This document shows positions 1-10,000 of a stretch of 64,000 nt of DNA, piece after piece (position 1 is the first letter of the stretch; each line of letters begins with the position of its first letter). The notes under the pieces were generated by a model. That model saw only the letters and a list, made by a program, of their open reading frames with translations. It was not told the origin of the DNA and did not search any database. The DNA is from Hyalangium versicolor (GTDB lineage: Bacteria; Myxococcota; Myxococcia; Myxococcales; Myxococcaceae), in assembly GCF_020103695.1 (NCBI RefSeq), contig NZ_JAHXBF010000027.1, positions 62,001 through 126,000 on the forward strand, read 5' to 3'. A program made the translations under genes and the position numbers.

Positions 1-1537
1 TCACGGAGGTGGGGTTCACGCCCGCCCAGGTGGTCGACGAGTCGTGGACGTTGAGGTACTGGTCCGAGGTGATCAGCGCCGACTTGCCGTGGCCCCAGCG
101 ATCGACGAGCGCGTAGTTGAAGAGCCGGCCTTGGGGATCGAACGCGACGAAGGTGAAGCCCAGGTTCGCCGAGCCGCTGGTGACCAGGCCGCACTCATCC
201 AGGGGCAGGCCATCGTGGGTGATCTGGTTGATCTCCATCGTCGGGCCGGTGTTGTCGATGAGCAGGCTCACCTGTCTCTGGGTCGCCAGGAGCGCGTACG
301 CCGAGGTGTACGTCTTCACGGTGACCGTGTGCTTCGCGTTCGAGAGCAGCGGCTGGGTGTTCAAGATGAAGCCCAGGTCCGGGACCGCCCAGATCTCGGA
401 AGCGGTCGGCACGGCGAAGTAGCCATTGGCGTCCGGGGCCACCTGGGTGAGGACGAAGGTGGAGCCGTTCCACTTGTAGTTGTTCCAGATTGCTTTCGAG
501 GGCGTGGCGCTGCCGTCGACGAAGACGCGGTAGTAGGCCCCGCCCACGCCGCGGATGCCGGGGAAGTTCAGCATGATGTGCGGCGAGCCGCCGAACGAGG
601 CGTTCTTCACGTAGAAGTAGTACGCCGGATCCGTTGTCGCCAGGCCCGTCGCCGCGTCGATCGTCGTCGAGGGAATGTGGCCCACCCGGGTGATGACAGG
701 GCCGAGCGGCAGCCCTCCCGAGAGGCGGATCTGGTTCACCGAGCCGTCACTCACCTCGTACAGGATGTCGGGATCGAGAGCGCGGACCACGGACGAGGCA
801 GGGGACGGGACGTCGGCCACCAGCGTGTTCCCCGCGGGCGTGGTGGCCAGATCGATGCGGCGGACACGGCTGGTCGTCGAGTCGCCCTCGACCACGTAGA
901 GCGCGGTCTTCGCGTCATTGGCCCAGGCGAGGCCCGCCGGACTCCTGAGGCGCGAGACGAGCGTGGTGAGTGTCTGGGTCTTGAGGTCGAACTTCAGCAG
1001 GCGGCTCGAGTCGGTGAGGTAGGCGGTCTGGAAGTCCGCGCTCATGGCGAGCCCTATCAAGCTGGTGAGGCCGGTGGGGATGAGCGTCTTCTGGCCGCCG
1101 TAGAGGTTCACCTTCCAGATCCCCGTGGTGCCGCTATCGGAGATGTATGCCACGGCGTTGGCGGAATCGATGACCATCTGTCGAGGTGTGGAGAGCCCGT
1201 TGGTCACCTCGGTATGGGTCGATGAGTGGGGAGCACACTTGAAAACCCGGCCGTCCCGGGTGGCGACGTAGGGGTAGTAGGTGCCGGAGACATAGAGGAT
1301 GTCCACGGCCAGCGGCTCTCCGAGGCCGGTGTGGATCGTCGTGACGGTGCCAGTCGCCACATCGAAGCGGGACAGCTTGTCCGACAGGTACTCGGTGAAG
1401 AACAGCTCCTGGGTGGCGGGGTTGAACGCGCTGCCGTGGCCTCCGACGAGGCCGGTGGCTACGGTGGTGACGGTGGCACCGCTCGCCGCCGTGGCAACGA
1501 GCAGGGCCAGCGCGGATGCCCAAGTCAGGACCTTCAT
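1..1537 (-). CDS. Secreted beta-propeller (NHL/SMP-30-like) protein, C-terminus cut by window edge
   Basis: The minus frame stays open from an ATG at 1537 to the window edge, giving 512 codons without a stop, so the C-terminus lies outside. AGGAG sits just upstream of the ATG. The first ~20 residues form a Sec signal peptide (MKVLTWASALALLVATAASG). The next ~280 residues carry blade-like repeats ('ELFFTEYLSDKLSRFDVATG', 'RQMVIDSANAVAYISDSG', 'LAWANDAKTALYVVEGD') as in extracellular NHL/gluconolactonase-type propellers. The part after ~residue 300 looks like beta-sandwich surface modules. The product is probably an exported or surface protein; ligand or enzymatic activity cannot be told. Antisense frames over this gene are shadows. 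Confidence 0.75.
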   Translation of the reverse strand, partial: MKVLTWASALALLVATAASGATVTTVATGLVGGHGSAFNPATQELFFTEYLSDKLSRFDVATGTVTTIHTGLGEPLAVDILYVSGTYYPYVATRDGRVFKCAPHSSTHTEVTNGLSTPRQMVIDSANAVAYISDSGTTGIWKVNLYGGQKTLIPTGLTSLIGLAMSADFQTAYLTDSSRLLKFDLKTQTLTTLVSRLRSPAGLAWANDAKTALYVVEGDSTTSRVRRIDLATTPAGNTLVADVPSPASSVVRALDPDILYEVSDGSVNQIRLSGGLPLGPVITRVGHIPSTTIDAATGLATTDPAYYFYVKNASFGGSPHIMLNFPGIRGVGGAYYRVFVDGSATPSKAIWNNYKWNGSTFVLTQVAPDANGYFAVPTASEIWAVPDLGFILNTQPLLSNAKHTVTVKTYTSAYALLATQRQVSLLIDNTGPTMEINQITHDGLPLDECGLVTSGSANLGFTFVAFDPQGRLFNYALVDRWGHGKSALITSDQYLNVHDSSTTWAGVNPTSV

Positions 1538-1743
1538 GTCTTCTCCTTGGAGGGGAACTCGAAGGAGGTACGGCGGACCGGAAGGATATTCCCCGGCATT
1601 TACGAGGCCGGCATAGACGCTGGCTATCGATCCATCGCCGGGCGCGGCTACAACGAACGCAGCGAGATCTCTATATCTCTGGACCATCACGGTGCCGCGA
1701 GCCATCGCCCCGTGATGACACCCCGCTGTCTGGAGATCCCACC

Positions 1744-2472
1744 ATGAGCCTCTTCCTGAATCGGCGAAGCCTTGTCCTGCTGTCCTCGGTCACCCTGCTT
1801 GCCAGCTCGGGGTGTGCCTCCACGTCGAGCGGCTCGGGAAAGCCTTCCAGTGAGGCCGCGGAGAATGTGCGCGTGGGGCTCCTGGTCCGGCTCGAGGCGA
1901 AGCCAGGCAAGGAGGCCGATGTGCAGAAGTTCCTCGAAGGGGGCCTGCCCATCGTCCAGGGCGAACCGGCCACCACCCAGTGGTTCGCACTGCGCTTCGG
2001 TCCGTCCTCCTTCGGCATCTTCGACACCTTTCCGGATGATGCGGGCCGTCAGGCGCACCTGAAGGGCCAGGTGGCCGCGGCATTGATGGCGCAGGCTCCC
2101 GAGCTCTTCTCCACGCCCCCCGACATCGAGCCCGTGGATTTGCTCGCCACCAAGGCTCCCGGCACGACGGACACGCAGGTGCACAAGGCGCTCGCCGTCA
2201 TCCTGGAGGCCAGGCCTGGCAAGGAGGGTGAGGTGCAGCAGTTCCTCGAGGGAGGCCTGCCCATCGTTCGGGGAGAGCCGGCGACCACGCACTGGTACGC
2301 GCTGCGCCTGTCTCCCACGCGATTCGGGATCTTCGACACCTTCTCAGGGGAGGAGGGGCGTCAGGCGCACCTCGGTGGCCAGGTGGCCGCTGCGCTGATG
2401 GCGAAGAGTCCGGACTTGCTCGCCAGCCCGCCCAGGATCGAGCAGGTGGACGTGCTCGCGTCCAAGCCTTGA
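1744..2472 (+). CDS. Lipoprotein with two tandem ABM-like (dimeric alpha/beta barrel) domains
   Basis: 242 residues. The start at ATG 1744 was chosen because a lipoprotein signal follows directly (LVLLSSVTLLASSGCAS, lipidated Cys about residue 23); an upstream in-frame extension is composition noise. The mature protein is an internal duplication of ~95 residues. Each copy has the order 'LEA(K/R)PGKE..VQ(K/Q)FLEGGLPIV', then 'EPATT.W(F/Y)ALR', then 'FGIFDTF', then 'GRQAHL.GQVAAALMA'. This pattern is typical of antibiotic-biosynthesis-monooxygenase-like ferredoxin folds, where two copies would make one pseudo-dimer barrel. No catalytic residue is evident. It is convergent with the LysR gene downstream. 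Confidence 0.8.
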   Translation: MSLFLNRRSLVLLSSVTLLASSGCASTSSGSGKPSSEAAENVRVGLLVRLEAKPGKEADVQKFLEGGLPIVQGEPATTQWFALRFGPSSFGIFDTFPDDAGRQAHLKGQVAAALMAQAPELFSTPPDIEPVDLLATKAPGTTDTQVHKALAVILEARPGKEGEVQQFLEGGLPIVRGEPATTHWYALRLSPTRFGIFDTFSGEEGRQAHLGGQVAAALMAKSPDLLASPPRIEQVDVLASKP

Positions 2473-2509
2473 GGCGGGCAGCACCGGCTCGCGGCAAAGC
2501 GGTGGGGGC

Positions 2510-3403
2510 TCAGGCTCTCGCCGCACGAGGCCGGCCCGCTCGCGCGAGCAGGGTCTGCCAGAAGAGTCGTGCCGCCGGGGGCGCCGTCCTGTCTCCCGAG
2601 CGGACCAGTGAGACGGTGCGCTGGAGTTCGGGCTCGACGAGTGGGCGCGCGGAGTGGATGCCCAGCAAGAGCGAGTCCTCGGGAAGGAAGGCAAATCCCA
2701 CCCCGGCCGCGACGAGGCTCTGCACCCAGTCCTCGCGCTCCGTGCGATAGCTCGCGTAGAGGGAGACTTCGCGCACCGCGCAGAGCGCCGAGACCTGTTC
2801 CCTCATCTCGCACGAGAGCCGATCGACGTAGGGCTGGCTGGAGAGGTCCGCCAGCCGGACGGTGTCCTTCGCCTCGAGGCGGTGCCCCGGGGGAAGGAGG
2901 ACGACGTAGCGCTCCTCATAGAGGGGGGAGACGACACACCAGTCTGGGACGGAAGGCGCGGCGTTCGTGATGGCGAGATCGATCTCTGCCTCCTCGAGCC
3001 GCTGGAGCACGGCGTCCCGAGAGCCGGCATGGAGTTCAATCTCCACGCCAGGCGCCTCGGCGCGAAATGCGGCCAGGTGTCCCGAGAGCCGAGCCGGGCC
3101 AATGGTGTTCAGCACGCCCACGCGCAGCGGGACCTGCTTGAGCCGGCGGTGGTTCTCCGCCGCCAGGGAGATGCACCGGCTCTCCTCCTCGATGCGCTGC
3201 AGGCGCGGCAGGATCATCCGCCCGAGGGGCGTGAGCTTCGAGCCTCCCCGCTCGCGCAACAGGAGCGGCCCCCCGAGCTCGTTCTCCAGCTTCTTGATGG
3301 CGGCGGTCAGCGTGGGTTGGGACACCCGGCAGCGCTCGGCGGCGCGGGTGAAGCTGTGCGTCTCCGCCACGGCGAGGAAGTATCGAACCTGGTGCATCTC
3401 CAT
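2510..3403 (-). CDS. LysR-family transcriptional regulator
   Basis: 297 residues. The N-terminal winged helix-turn-helix covers about residues 3-60 ('MHQVRYFLAVAETHSFTRAA', 'VSQPTLTAAIKKLE'), followed by a substrate-binding domain of two alpha/beta lobes. Length and order match the LysR family. The gene is convergent with the ABM-like lipoprotein and its 5' end faces the sigma-54-controlled gene at 3722, but nothing ties it to that promoter. LysR proteins usually regulate a divergent neighbour, and here the divergent gene is 3722. The effector is unknown. Confidence 0.88.
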   Translation of the reverse strand: MEMHQVRYFLAVAETHSFTRAAERCRVSQPTLTAAIKKLENELGGPLLLRERGGSKLTPLGRMILPRLQRIEEESRCISLAAENHRRLKQVPLRVGVLNTIGPARLSGHLAAFRAEAPGVEIELHAGSRDAVLQRLEEAEIDLAITNAAPSVPDWCVVSPLYEERYVVLLPPGHRLEAKDTVRLADLSSQPYVDRLSCEMREQVSALCAVREVSLYASYRTEREDWVQSLVAAGVGFAFLPEDSLLLGIHSARPLVEPELQRTVSLVRSGDRTAPPAARLFWQTLLARAGRPRAARA

Positions 3404-3518
3404 GGGAGCAGCTTTGCCCCCGGGTCATCCGCGGCACAACGGCTCAGCCGGAACCCCACGGCGCAACGACGCCGCAGCGCGTCGGGGATGAGGTCGTTTG
3501 ATCCGCAGCCCCGCCCAG

Positions 3519-3549
3519 GTGGTGACAGCGATCCGGGCCCTGGTGATTG
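3519..3549 (+). promoter_or_regulatory. Paired GGTGAY boxes, 21-bp spacing (putative enhancer-binding-protein site)
   Basis: GGTGAC starts at 3521 and GGTGAT at 3542, exactly 21 bp (two helical turns) apart, in the contexts 'CCAGGTGGTGACAGC' and 'GCCCTGGTGATTGC'. The pair lies about 100-120 bp upstream of the sigma-54 promoter at 3644. The same pair with the same spacing occurs ahead of four other sigma-54 promoters in this window, which is why it is called an upstream activating site. The protein that binds it is not identified. Confidence 0.55.
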
Positions 3550-3643
3550 CGGCCACCAGTCCCCAGCCACCAGTCTTCCCCCCTCCACACGTAACCCCCT
3601 GGAATCAGGTGGGCGTATGCGGGCAAGGGTGGGATCTGAGGTG

Positions 3644-3660
3644 TGGCATGTCGGATGCTA
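3644..3660 (+). promoter_or_regulatory. Sigma-54 promoter for the gene at 3722
   Basis: TGGCATG-N5-TGCTA has the GG (-24) and GC (-12) elements separated by exactly 10 bp, as in the consensus TGGCACG-N4-TTGCW. The predicted start of transcription is near 3670, leaving a ~50-nt leader. The block 'TGGCATGTCGGATGCTAAGG' is repeated base for base ahead of the paralog at 17748, although most flanking sequence has diverged. Confidence 0.7.
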
Positions 3661-3721
3661 AGGGACAAGGCATCACCCTCCGCTCCACCCACGGATGCGG
3701 TACCCCGAAGGAGATACTGTC

Positions 3722-5239
3722 ATGGCCCGCATCGGTTTCCGTTCGCTCCGCCCGTCTTCCTTTGCTTCCGCTCCCAAGGCCGCCCCTGGATTGACCTCCC
3801 GCAACCCGTCGCTGACGCGGGGCATCCACAACCCGTCTCGCCCCGCGGTGACGTCCGAGGGCACGGCTCGCGGTCTGACCAGCAACCCCCGCAATGGCTT
3901 CCAGAAGGCTCCCGCGGCTCCCGAGGGGCACGGCCTGCAGCGCCGCAATGAGGGCCTGACGCCGGCCAAGCCGCACCTGAGCACCCCGCCGCAGGTGATG
4001 GCCTCCAACAACTTCCCGGATGTGAAGCCGGGCGGCGAGCTGTTTGGCGGCCCGGGCAACGGGGCGCGCGTGGACGCGACCCACGGGCTGGGTGGCACCG
4101 GCCACGTGACTTCGCTGAACGGCTCGGACGTGTCGGCTCCCGCCAGCTACCGCCCCAACATGGGCGACCGCCGCGGCAAGGCGCCGGATCAGTACATCGG
4201 CGCCCCCGACACCAAGGCCGAGGTTTCCAAGGAGCACAAGTCCTACCACCGGCCCTTCGTGGGCAACTCGGGCGACCCGGGCCACAACGGCGTGACGCTC
4301 AACGAGGCCAAGGCCGGCCGCTCGTGGGTGAAGGAGAACGAGAACGGGCGCCACACGCTCGCGGGCTCCGGCGAGCTGTCCTACTCGACGGGCAATGTGA
4401 AGGTGGAGAACACCGTCGACAGCCGCTTCGGCCGTACCGATTACAAGGCCTCCGCCGAGGGCCCCGGGGCCAAGCTGTCCGGCGAGTACGAGGCGCGCCT
4501 CAACACGAACCCCGGCGAGCAGGCGCTGGCCGCTCACGGCAAGCTCGAGGGCAAGGCGCAGCTCTATAACGTCAACGGCACGGTGGACCACAAGTTCAAC
4601 AACCAGTTCGGCGTGGGCGCCCACGGCTTCTCCGAGGCCAGCGCCTTCTCCTCCAACGAGGCCTCGCTGGTGGCCGACCGCAAGAACCACACCTATATGG
4701 GCAAGCTGTCCAGCGCCAACATCGCTGGCGTGCAGGCCGGTGGCGGTGTCTCGGGCAAGTTCGGTCCCTTCCGCGGTGACGTGACGGCGGCCAAGCTGGT
4801 GGGTGCCGGCTACGTGTTCAACACGGGCGCGGGCGTCAACAACGGCGTCGCCAGCGGCGTGGTGGACCTGGGCGGTGCGATGGGCGCGGGCGGCCGTCTG
4901 CGAGTGGGCGCCAGCTTCGACGGAGTGGAGGCGAAGGACTCGCTGCGCAACGCGCACAACAAGATGACCAACCCGAACTACAGCCAGGACGTGCGCAACT
5001 ACACCAAGGGTGCCACCCCCGAGGAGCGCATGCAGTTCCAGAAGCAGGTGGCCGAGCAGAACGAGCTGTTCCGCCAGCTGTCGACACAGTCGCAGACCAC
5101 TCGCGAGAACGCGCTGTCCGCGCAGCTGAACAACTACCCGGCCGGCAAGAGCACCCGCGAGGATCGCATCCTCGGCGTGGACATCCCCTCCGGCCAGCTG
5201 GACCCGAAGATGTTCGACAGCATCTTCCCGGCGTCCTGA
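3722..5239 (+). CDS. Conserved Gly/Ser-rich protein, 'MARIGFRSLRPSS' family, paralog 1
   Basis: 505 residues. The start at ATG 3722 was chosen over 3695 because the paralog at 17748 begins at the same MARIGFRSLRPSS and AAGGAG precedes it. There is no Sec signal or membrane span. The first ~150 residues are disordered, rich in Pro/Ser/Ala/Asn ('NEGLTPAKPHLSTPPQVMAS'). The middle and C-terminal ~300 residues are Gly-rich with alternating polar/hydrophobic stretches ('GVQAGGGVSGKFGPFRGDVT') suggesting beta-rich structure. A helical tail and the ending 'LDPKMFDSIFPAS' follow. I recognise no enzymatic domain. Sigma-54 control and missing signal peptide match the 48-53 kb genes, so a non-Sec exported protein is possible (inference). 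Confidence 0.8.
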   Translation: MARIGFRSLRPSSFASAPKAAPGLTSRNPSLTRGIHNPSRPAVTSEGTARGLTSNPRNGFQKAPAAPEGHGLQRRNEGLTPAKPHLSTPPQVMASNNFPDVKPGGELFGGPGNGARVDATHGLGGTGHVTSLNGSDVSAPASYRPNMGDRRGKAPDQYIGAPDTKAEVSKEHKSYHRPFVGNSGDPGHNGVTLNEAKAGRSWVKENENGRHTLAGSGELSYSTGNVKVENTVDSRFGRTDYKASAEGPGAKLSGEYEARLNTNPGEQALAAHGKLEGKAQLYNVNGTVDHKFNNQFGVGAHGFSEASAFSSNEASLVADRKNHTYMGKLSSANIAGVQAGGGVSGKFGPFRGDVTAAKLVGAGYVFNTGAGVNNGVASGVVDLGGAMGAGGRLRVGASFDGVEAKDSLRNAHNKMTNPNYSQDVRNYTKGATPEERMQFQKQVAEQNELFRQLSTQSQTTRENALSAQLNNYPAGKSTREDRILGVDIPSGQLDPKMFDSIFPAS

Positions 5240-5262
5240 GCCTGAGAGCCGTAGGTTGATTC

Positions 5263-5293
5263 ACGGGCACGCGGGCCACCCCCGCGTGCCCGT
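5263..5293. terminator. Hairpin between convergent genes
   Basis: A perfect 13-bp stem (ACGGGCACGCGGG / CCCGCGTGCCCGT) with a 5-nt loop lies between the stop at 5239 and the AraC-type gene ending at 5307. No long T-tract follows, so it may act as a bidirectional, weakly intrinsic terminator. Confidence 0.6.
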
Positions 5294-5306
5294 TCGCATT
5301 TCGGCC

Positions 5307-6149
5307 CTACTGCACGGCGCGGGCGAACTGGCCCGGAGTGAGCCCGACGATGCGCTTGAAATGGCGGTTGAGCTGGCTCTGGTCGTAGAGCCCCACCCGG
5401 AGCGCGACCTCCGAGGGTGTCAGCCCCTGGGACAGCAGCCGCCGGGCCCGGGAGATGCGCAGGTGGGTGAGGTACGCGTAGGGCGGCATCCCCACCTCTT
5501 CCCGGAAGACGCGGCACAGGTGGAACTTGTCCATGCCCGCGTGCCGGGCCAGGGCCTCCAGCGTGATGCCCTGCTCCAGGGCGTCGTGCAGTGCCTCGAG
5601 CGCCAGGCGAACGGGCCTGTGCGAGCCCTGCTTCGGCTCGTCCGAGTCACCGAAGCACATGGCCAGCGCGGAGAGCGCCTCGGTCAACGCTGTCTGGAGT
5701 TCCAGTGGATGGGAAGGCTCCACCCTGTCCTCGTCGAGCAGCGCATGGAGGCGGACGAAGGGCGCCGCCGCCGCCTGCTCCCGATCGAGCTGGAGCCTCC
5801 GGAGGTGGGAGGAGGCTGGGGAGCCCAATGCCTCACGGGCCTCGGTGATGAACGCTTCCTCGAAGGTGATCACCTGGAATCGCGAGGGGCCATCACGGCG
5901 CAGATCGCGGTGGACTTCTCCCTTCTGCTTGAGGTCGATCGTCCGGGGAGTGGTGGACCGGACCTTGCCACGGCCCCACCACTCCGCGCGGCCTGAGTAC
6001 GTCATCACCACCGCGAAGTATTCCTTCACGGAGTGCCACAGCCGGGTGTCGGTCCTGTAGCGCACCACCTGCACGCCCGGCAGCTCAGGGAGCAGGAAGG
6101 TCCGGATGGAGAGTGGGCCGTCAGAGACGGCGCGAAGGGGAGGGCTCAC
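5307..6149 (-). CDS. AraC-family transcriptional regulator
   Basis: 280 residues. About residues 1-160 form a cupin-like sensing domain ('VKEYFAVVMTYSGRAEW'). The last ~100 carry the double helix-turn-helix of AraC proteins: 'ITLEALARHAGMDKFHLCRV' and 'PSEVALRVGLYDQSQLNRHF', ending in 'KRIVGLTPGQFARA'. The gene is divergent from the SDR gene at 6297 with ~150 bp between starts, the usual arrangement for a regulator and its target. Ligand unknown. Confidence 0.88.
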   Translation of the reverse strand: MSPPLRAVSDGPLSIRTFLLPELPGVQVVRYRTDTRLWHSVKEYFAVVMTYSGRAEWWGRGKVRSTTPRTIDLKQKGEVHRDLRRDGPSRFQVITFEEAFITEAREALGSPASSHLRRLQLDREQAAAAPFVRLHALLDEDRVEPSHPLELQTALTEALSALAMCFGDSDEPKQGSHRPVRLALEALHDALEQGITLEALARHAGMDKFHLCRVFREEVGMPPYAYLTHLRISRARRLLSQGLTPSEVALRVGLYDQSQLNRHFKRIVGLTPGQFARAVQ

Positions 6150-6296
6150 TCCTGGATTCTAACGCGCGCCTCCGCCGTGGCTTGGGCGATCTTGCGGTGC
6201 ACGTGCCGCCAAGAGTGCCCAAGCCCGCTGTCCGGCCGCTGGCTATGCCTTGGCTCCACTGGCCCCGTCATGGAGGGGCGCGGAAAGGAAGACGGC

Positions 6297-7034
6297 ATGT
6301 CAGGCATTCAGGGCAAGGTGGTTGCCATCACAGGCGCGAGCAGCGGTATCGGCGAGGCAACGGCGCTCCTTCTCGCCGAGCGCGGTGCGAAGGTCGTCCT
6401 CGGTGCGCGTGGAGTGGAGCGTCTCGAGGCGCTGGCGGCCCGCATCGCGCGCACCGGAGGAGAAGCCGTCTCCGCGCGGACGGACGTGAGGCGTCGCGAC
6501 GACGTCTCCGGCCTCATCCGCCTGGCCTGTGAGCGGTACGGCAGGATTGACGTCCTCATCAACAATGCGGGCTCCATGGCCGTCTCTCCCCTGGACGAGC
6601 TGCGCGTCGACGACTGGGAGGAGATGGTCGACACCAACCTCAAAGGCGTTCTGTTCGGCATCGCGGCGGCGCTGCCTGTCTTTCGCAAGCAAGGCTCCGG
6701 GCACTTCGTCAACATCGCCTCGACCTCGGCCCATCGCATCGTCCCGACCCAGTCGGTCTACGCCGGAACGAAGTTCGCCGTGCGCGCCCTCTCCGAGGGC
6801 TTGCGCCAGGAAGCAGGTGACAAGCTGCGTGTGACGATCATCTCTCCTGGAATGATCCGGACGAACTTCCCGGATCATTTCAAGAATCCCGAGATGAGAG
6901 CCCAGGCCGAAGAGGCCCGGGAGAAGCTCGCGATCTCACCGGATGCGATTGCTCGCGCGATCGCATTCGCCATCGAACAGCCGGACGAAGTGGATGTGAG
7001 CGAGGTGATTGTCCGCCCTACCGCTCAGGGATGA
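6297..7034 (+). CDS. SDR-family NAD(P)-dependent oxidoreductase
   Basis: 245 residues. The start at ATG 6297 ('MSGIQGKVVAITG') follows GGAAAGGAAG; longer in-frame starts only add unstructured sequence. Classical SDR landmarks are present: cofactor motif TGASSGIG near residue 13, NNAG, and the catalytic Ser with Tyr-xxx-Lys ('SVYAGTKFAVRALSEGLRQE'). The length is standard for classical SDRs. The C-terminal region resembles oxidoreductases annotated as clavaldehyde- or YdfG-type, but substrate cannot be assigned. The divergent AraC regulator probably controls it. The last 10 bases overlap the 3' end of the giant minus-strand gene at 7025. Confidence 0.9.
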   Translation: MSGIQGKVVAITGASSGIGEATALLLAERGAKVVLGARGVERLEALAARIARTGGEAVSARTDVRRRDDVSGLIRLACERYGRIDVLINNAGSMAVSPLDELRVDDWEEMVDTNLKGVLFGIAAALPVFRKQGSGHFVNIASTSAHRIVPTQSVYAGTKFAVRALSEGLRQEAGDKLRVTIISPGMIRTNFPDHFKNPEMRAQAEEAREKLAISPDAIARAIAFAIEQPDEVDVSEVIVRPTAQG

Positions 7035-10000
7035 CCGCGAGTCAGAGCGCGTCGGCGGCGCAGGCAGGCGATGGCGAGGACAACAGCCACCCAGCTCGCG
7101 GCGGAAGTGGGGGCTGCGGTGCAGCCTCCTGCCTTGGCCGGAAGCGGCGGGTCCGGGGGCTGGGTGAGCGTGATCGTGAAGGCAGTCGGGACGGAGGCCG
7201 AGCCCTGGTTGCCCACGGCATCCACCGCGCTGACTGTCAGCGTGTGGCTTCCCGACGCAAGGGCTTCCTCGACTTGGAAGCTCCAGGTTCCATCGGTGTT
7301 CGCAACGATGCTTCCGACGACCTTGCCATCGAGGGAGAGGATGACCGTGCTGCCGGCTTCGGCGGTCCCAGAGAGGATGGGCGTCGCCGTATTCACCGTG
7401 GCGCCATTGGTGGGCGTCAGCACTACCGGGGCCTCGGGCGCCACCGTGTCCACGGTGAAGGAGCGGGCGGTGGAAGCGGAGCTGGTATTACTGGCCGCAT
7501 CCGTCGCCCGCGCCGTGACGGAGTGAGCTCCCTGCTCAAGCGCGGTGTTCGGAGTGAAGCTCCAGTTTCCCGCGCCATCGGCCACCACCAACCCCGCCTC
7601 CATTCCGTCCAAGGAAACCGTGACGGTGCTGCCGGCTTCGGCGGTTCCGGAGATGACGGGCGTCTCGGTAGTCACCACAGCACCACTGGCTGGTGTCACC
7701 ACCACCGGGGCCTCAGGCGCCACTGTGTCCACGGTGAAGGAGAGAGGACTGGAGGCGGGGCTGGTATTGCCGACGGCATCCGTCGCTTGCGCCGTGATGG
7801 AATGAGCTCCCTGCGCCAGCGCGGTGCTTGGGGTGAAGCTCCAGTTCCTGGAGCCATCGGTGACCACTGGCCCCAGCGTTGTCCCATCGAGGGAGATGGA
7901 CACGCGACTGCCAGCCTCGGCTGTCCCAGAGATGACAGGCGTCGCGGTCTTCACCACAGCGCCATTGGCTGGTGTCAGCACCTCGGGGATGGCAGGTGCC
8001 AGCGAATCCACTCTGAAGGAGAGGGAGGAATAGGGGCTCACATTGCCGGCCGCATCCGTTGCCCACGCCGAGAGGGCGTGAGTCCCCTGCGCAAGTGGAG
8101 TGCTCGGGGTGAGGTTCCAGTTCCCTGAACCATCGGCGATGGCCGTCCTCGCCGCTGACCCATCCAAGGTCACGGACACCGTACTGCCAGCCTCGGCCTT
8201 TCCGGAGATGAGGGGCGTCGCGGTATTCACCACGGCGTCGCGAGCTGGTGTCACCACCGACGGGGCCGCGGGCGCCACCGAGTCCACGGTGAAGGAGCGG
8301 GGGTTGGATACAGGGCCGGTGTTGCCAGCCGCATCCGTCGCCCGCGCTGTGACCGAGTGGAGCCCTTGTGCGAGCGAAAAGGTTGGAGTGAGGCTCCAGC
8401 TCCCCGACCCATTGGCCGTCGCTATCCCCGCGACTGTCACATCCACAAAGACGGTCACCGTGCTGCCAGCTTCGGCCGTCCCGGAGATGGCGGGGCTCCG
8501 GGTGTTCACCACGGCGTCGCTGGCTGGCGTCACCACCACGGGGGGCAGCATGGGCGTCCCTTGCAGGACCACCAGCTTCCCGCCCGGGATGGCATTCGTG
8601 GTGACCGTGAGGAGATAGGAGCCTTCCGGAACGGACGGCACTGTGGTCGTCACCACCGTGTCCGAGAAGGTTCCTCCAGGCATTCTCGTCAGCGCTCCTC
8701 CTTCCACGGCGCTCAGGCTGAGCAAGGGGACCTGGGTGGCGGAGTTCCGGGTGCCGCCGCTGCTTGCCTCCGAGACTCCGCGGAAGCCGCTCCCGGTCAC
8801 GTTGGCGGTCGCGCCCGGCCTCAAGATCGAGGTCTGGACCTTGGGGCGCCACGCATCGCTGGCTCCCGTGTCCTCGTACACCTCCGCGCTGGCCAGGGCA
8901 CTGCCGTTGTTCGAACCCCCGGCGAAGAGCACCTTGCCCTGGGGTAGCAACGTCGCCGTATGGCCTCCGCGAGAGGCTTTCATGGAGCCCGTGGAAACCC
9001 AGGTGCCCGTCCCAGACTCATACACCTCCACGCTGGCCAGGGTTCCGGTGCCATCAGTGCCCCCAGCGACGATCACCTTGCCAGTGGGCAGCAGGGTTGC
9101 TGTATGCGAGAGGCGGCCTGCGGCCATGGAGCCCGTGGAAGTCCACGTGCCCGTCGTGGAGTCATACACCGCCGCGCTGGACAGGGCGCTGCCGTTCTGG
9201 CCACCGGTGACGAGGATCTTGCCATTGGGCAGCAGCGTCGCTGCGTGGCTGCTTCGAGCCGAGGCCATGGAGCCGGTCGCGGCCCAGGTGCCTGTTGCCG
9301 GGTCATACACTTCCGCGCTGGCCAGGGAGCCGCTGCCGTTGGCGCCACCGGTGACGAGGACCTTGCCAGTGGGCAGCAGCGTCGCCGTGTGGTTGCTTCG
9401 AGCCGAGACCATGGAGCCGGTTGCAGCCCAGGTGCCCGCCGCGGGGTCATACACCTCCGCGCTGGTCAGGGCATTGCCATTGGAGCCACCGGTCACGAGG
9501 ACCTTGCCATTGGAGAGCAGCGTTGCCGAGTGGCTGCTTCGAGCCGAGGCCAGGGAGCCCGTGGAAGTCCACGTGCCTGTCGAGGAGTCATACACTTCCG
9601 CGCTGGCCAGAGCGCTGCTGTTCTGGCCACCGGTGACGAGGACCTTGCCATTGGGCAGCAGCGTCGCCTTGTGATTGCCGCGGGCCGAGACGAGGGAGCC
9701 GGTCGCAGCCCAGCTACTCGTTGCCGGGTCATACACTTCCGCGCTGGCCAGGGTGCCGTTGCCGTCGGAGCCGCCGGCGGCGAGGACCTTGCCATTGGGC
9801 AGCAACGTCGATGTGTGGCTGTTTCGGGCCGAAGCCAGAGTGCCGGTCGAGGTGCAGGTGCCTGCTCCGGGATCATACAGCTCGGCAGTGGCCAGATAGT
9901 TGGGGAAGCCGCTCCCAGCCACCAGGACCTTGCCATTGGGCAGCAGCGTCGCCGAGTGGCCGTCTCGTTCCGAGGTCAGGGTGCCGGCGGCAGCCCAGCT

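Noticed and set aside
3605..4957. 450-codon minus-strand frame
   Set aside because: Antisense to the MARIGF paralog, and it runs across its sigma-54 promoter.
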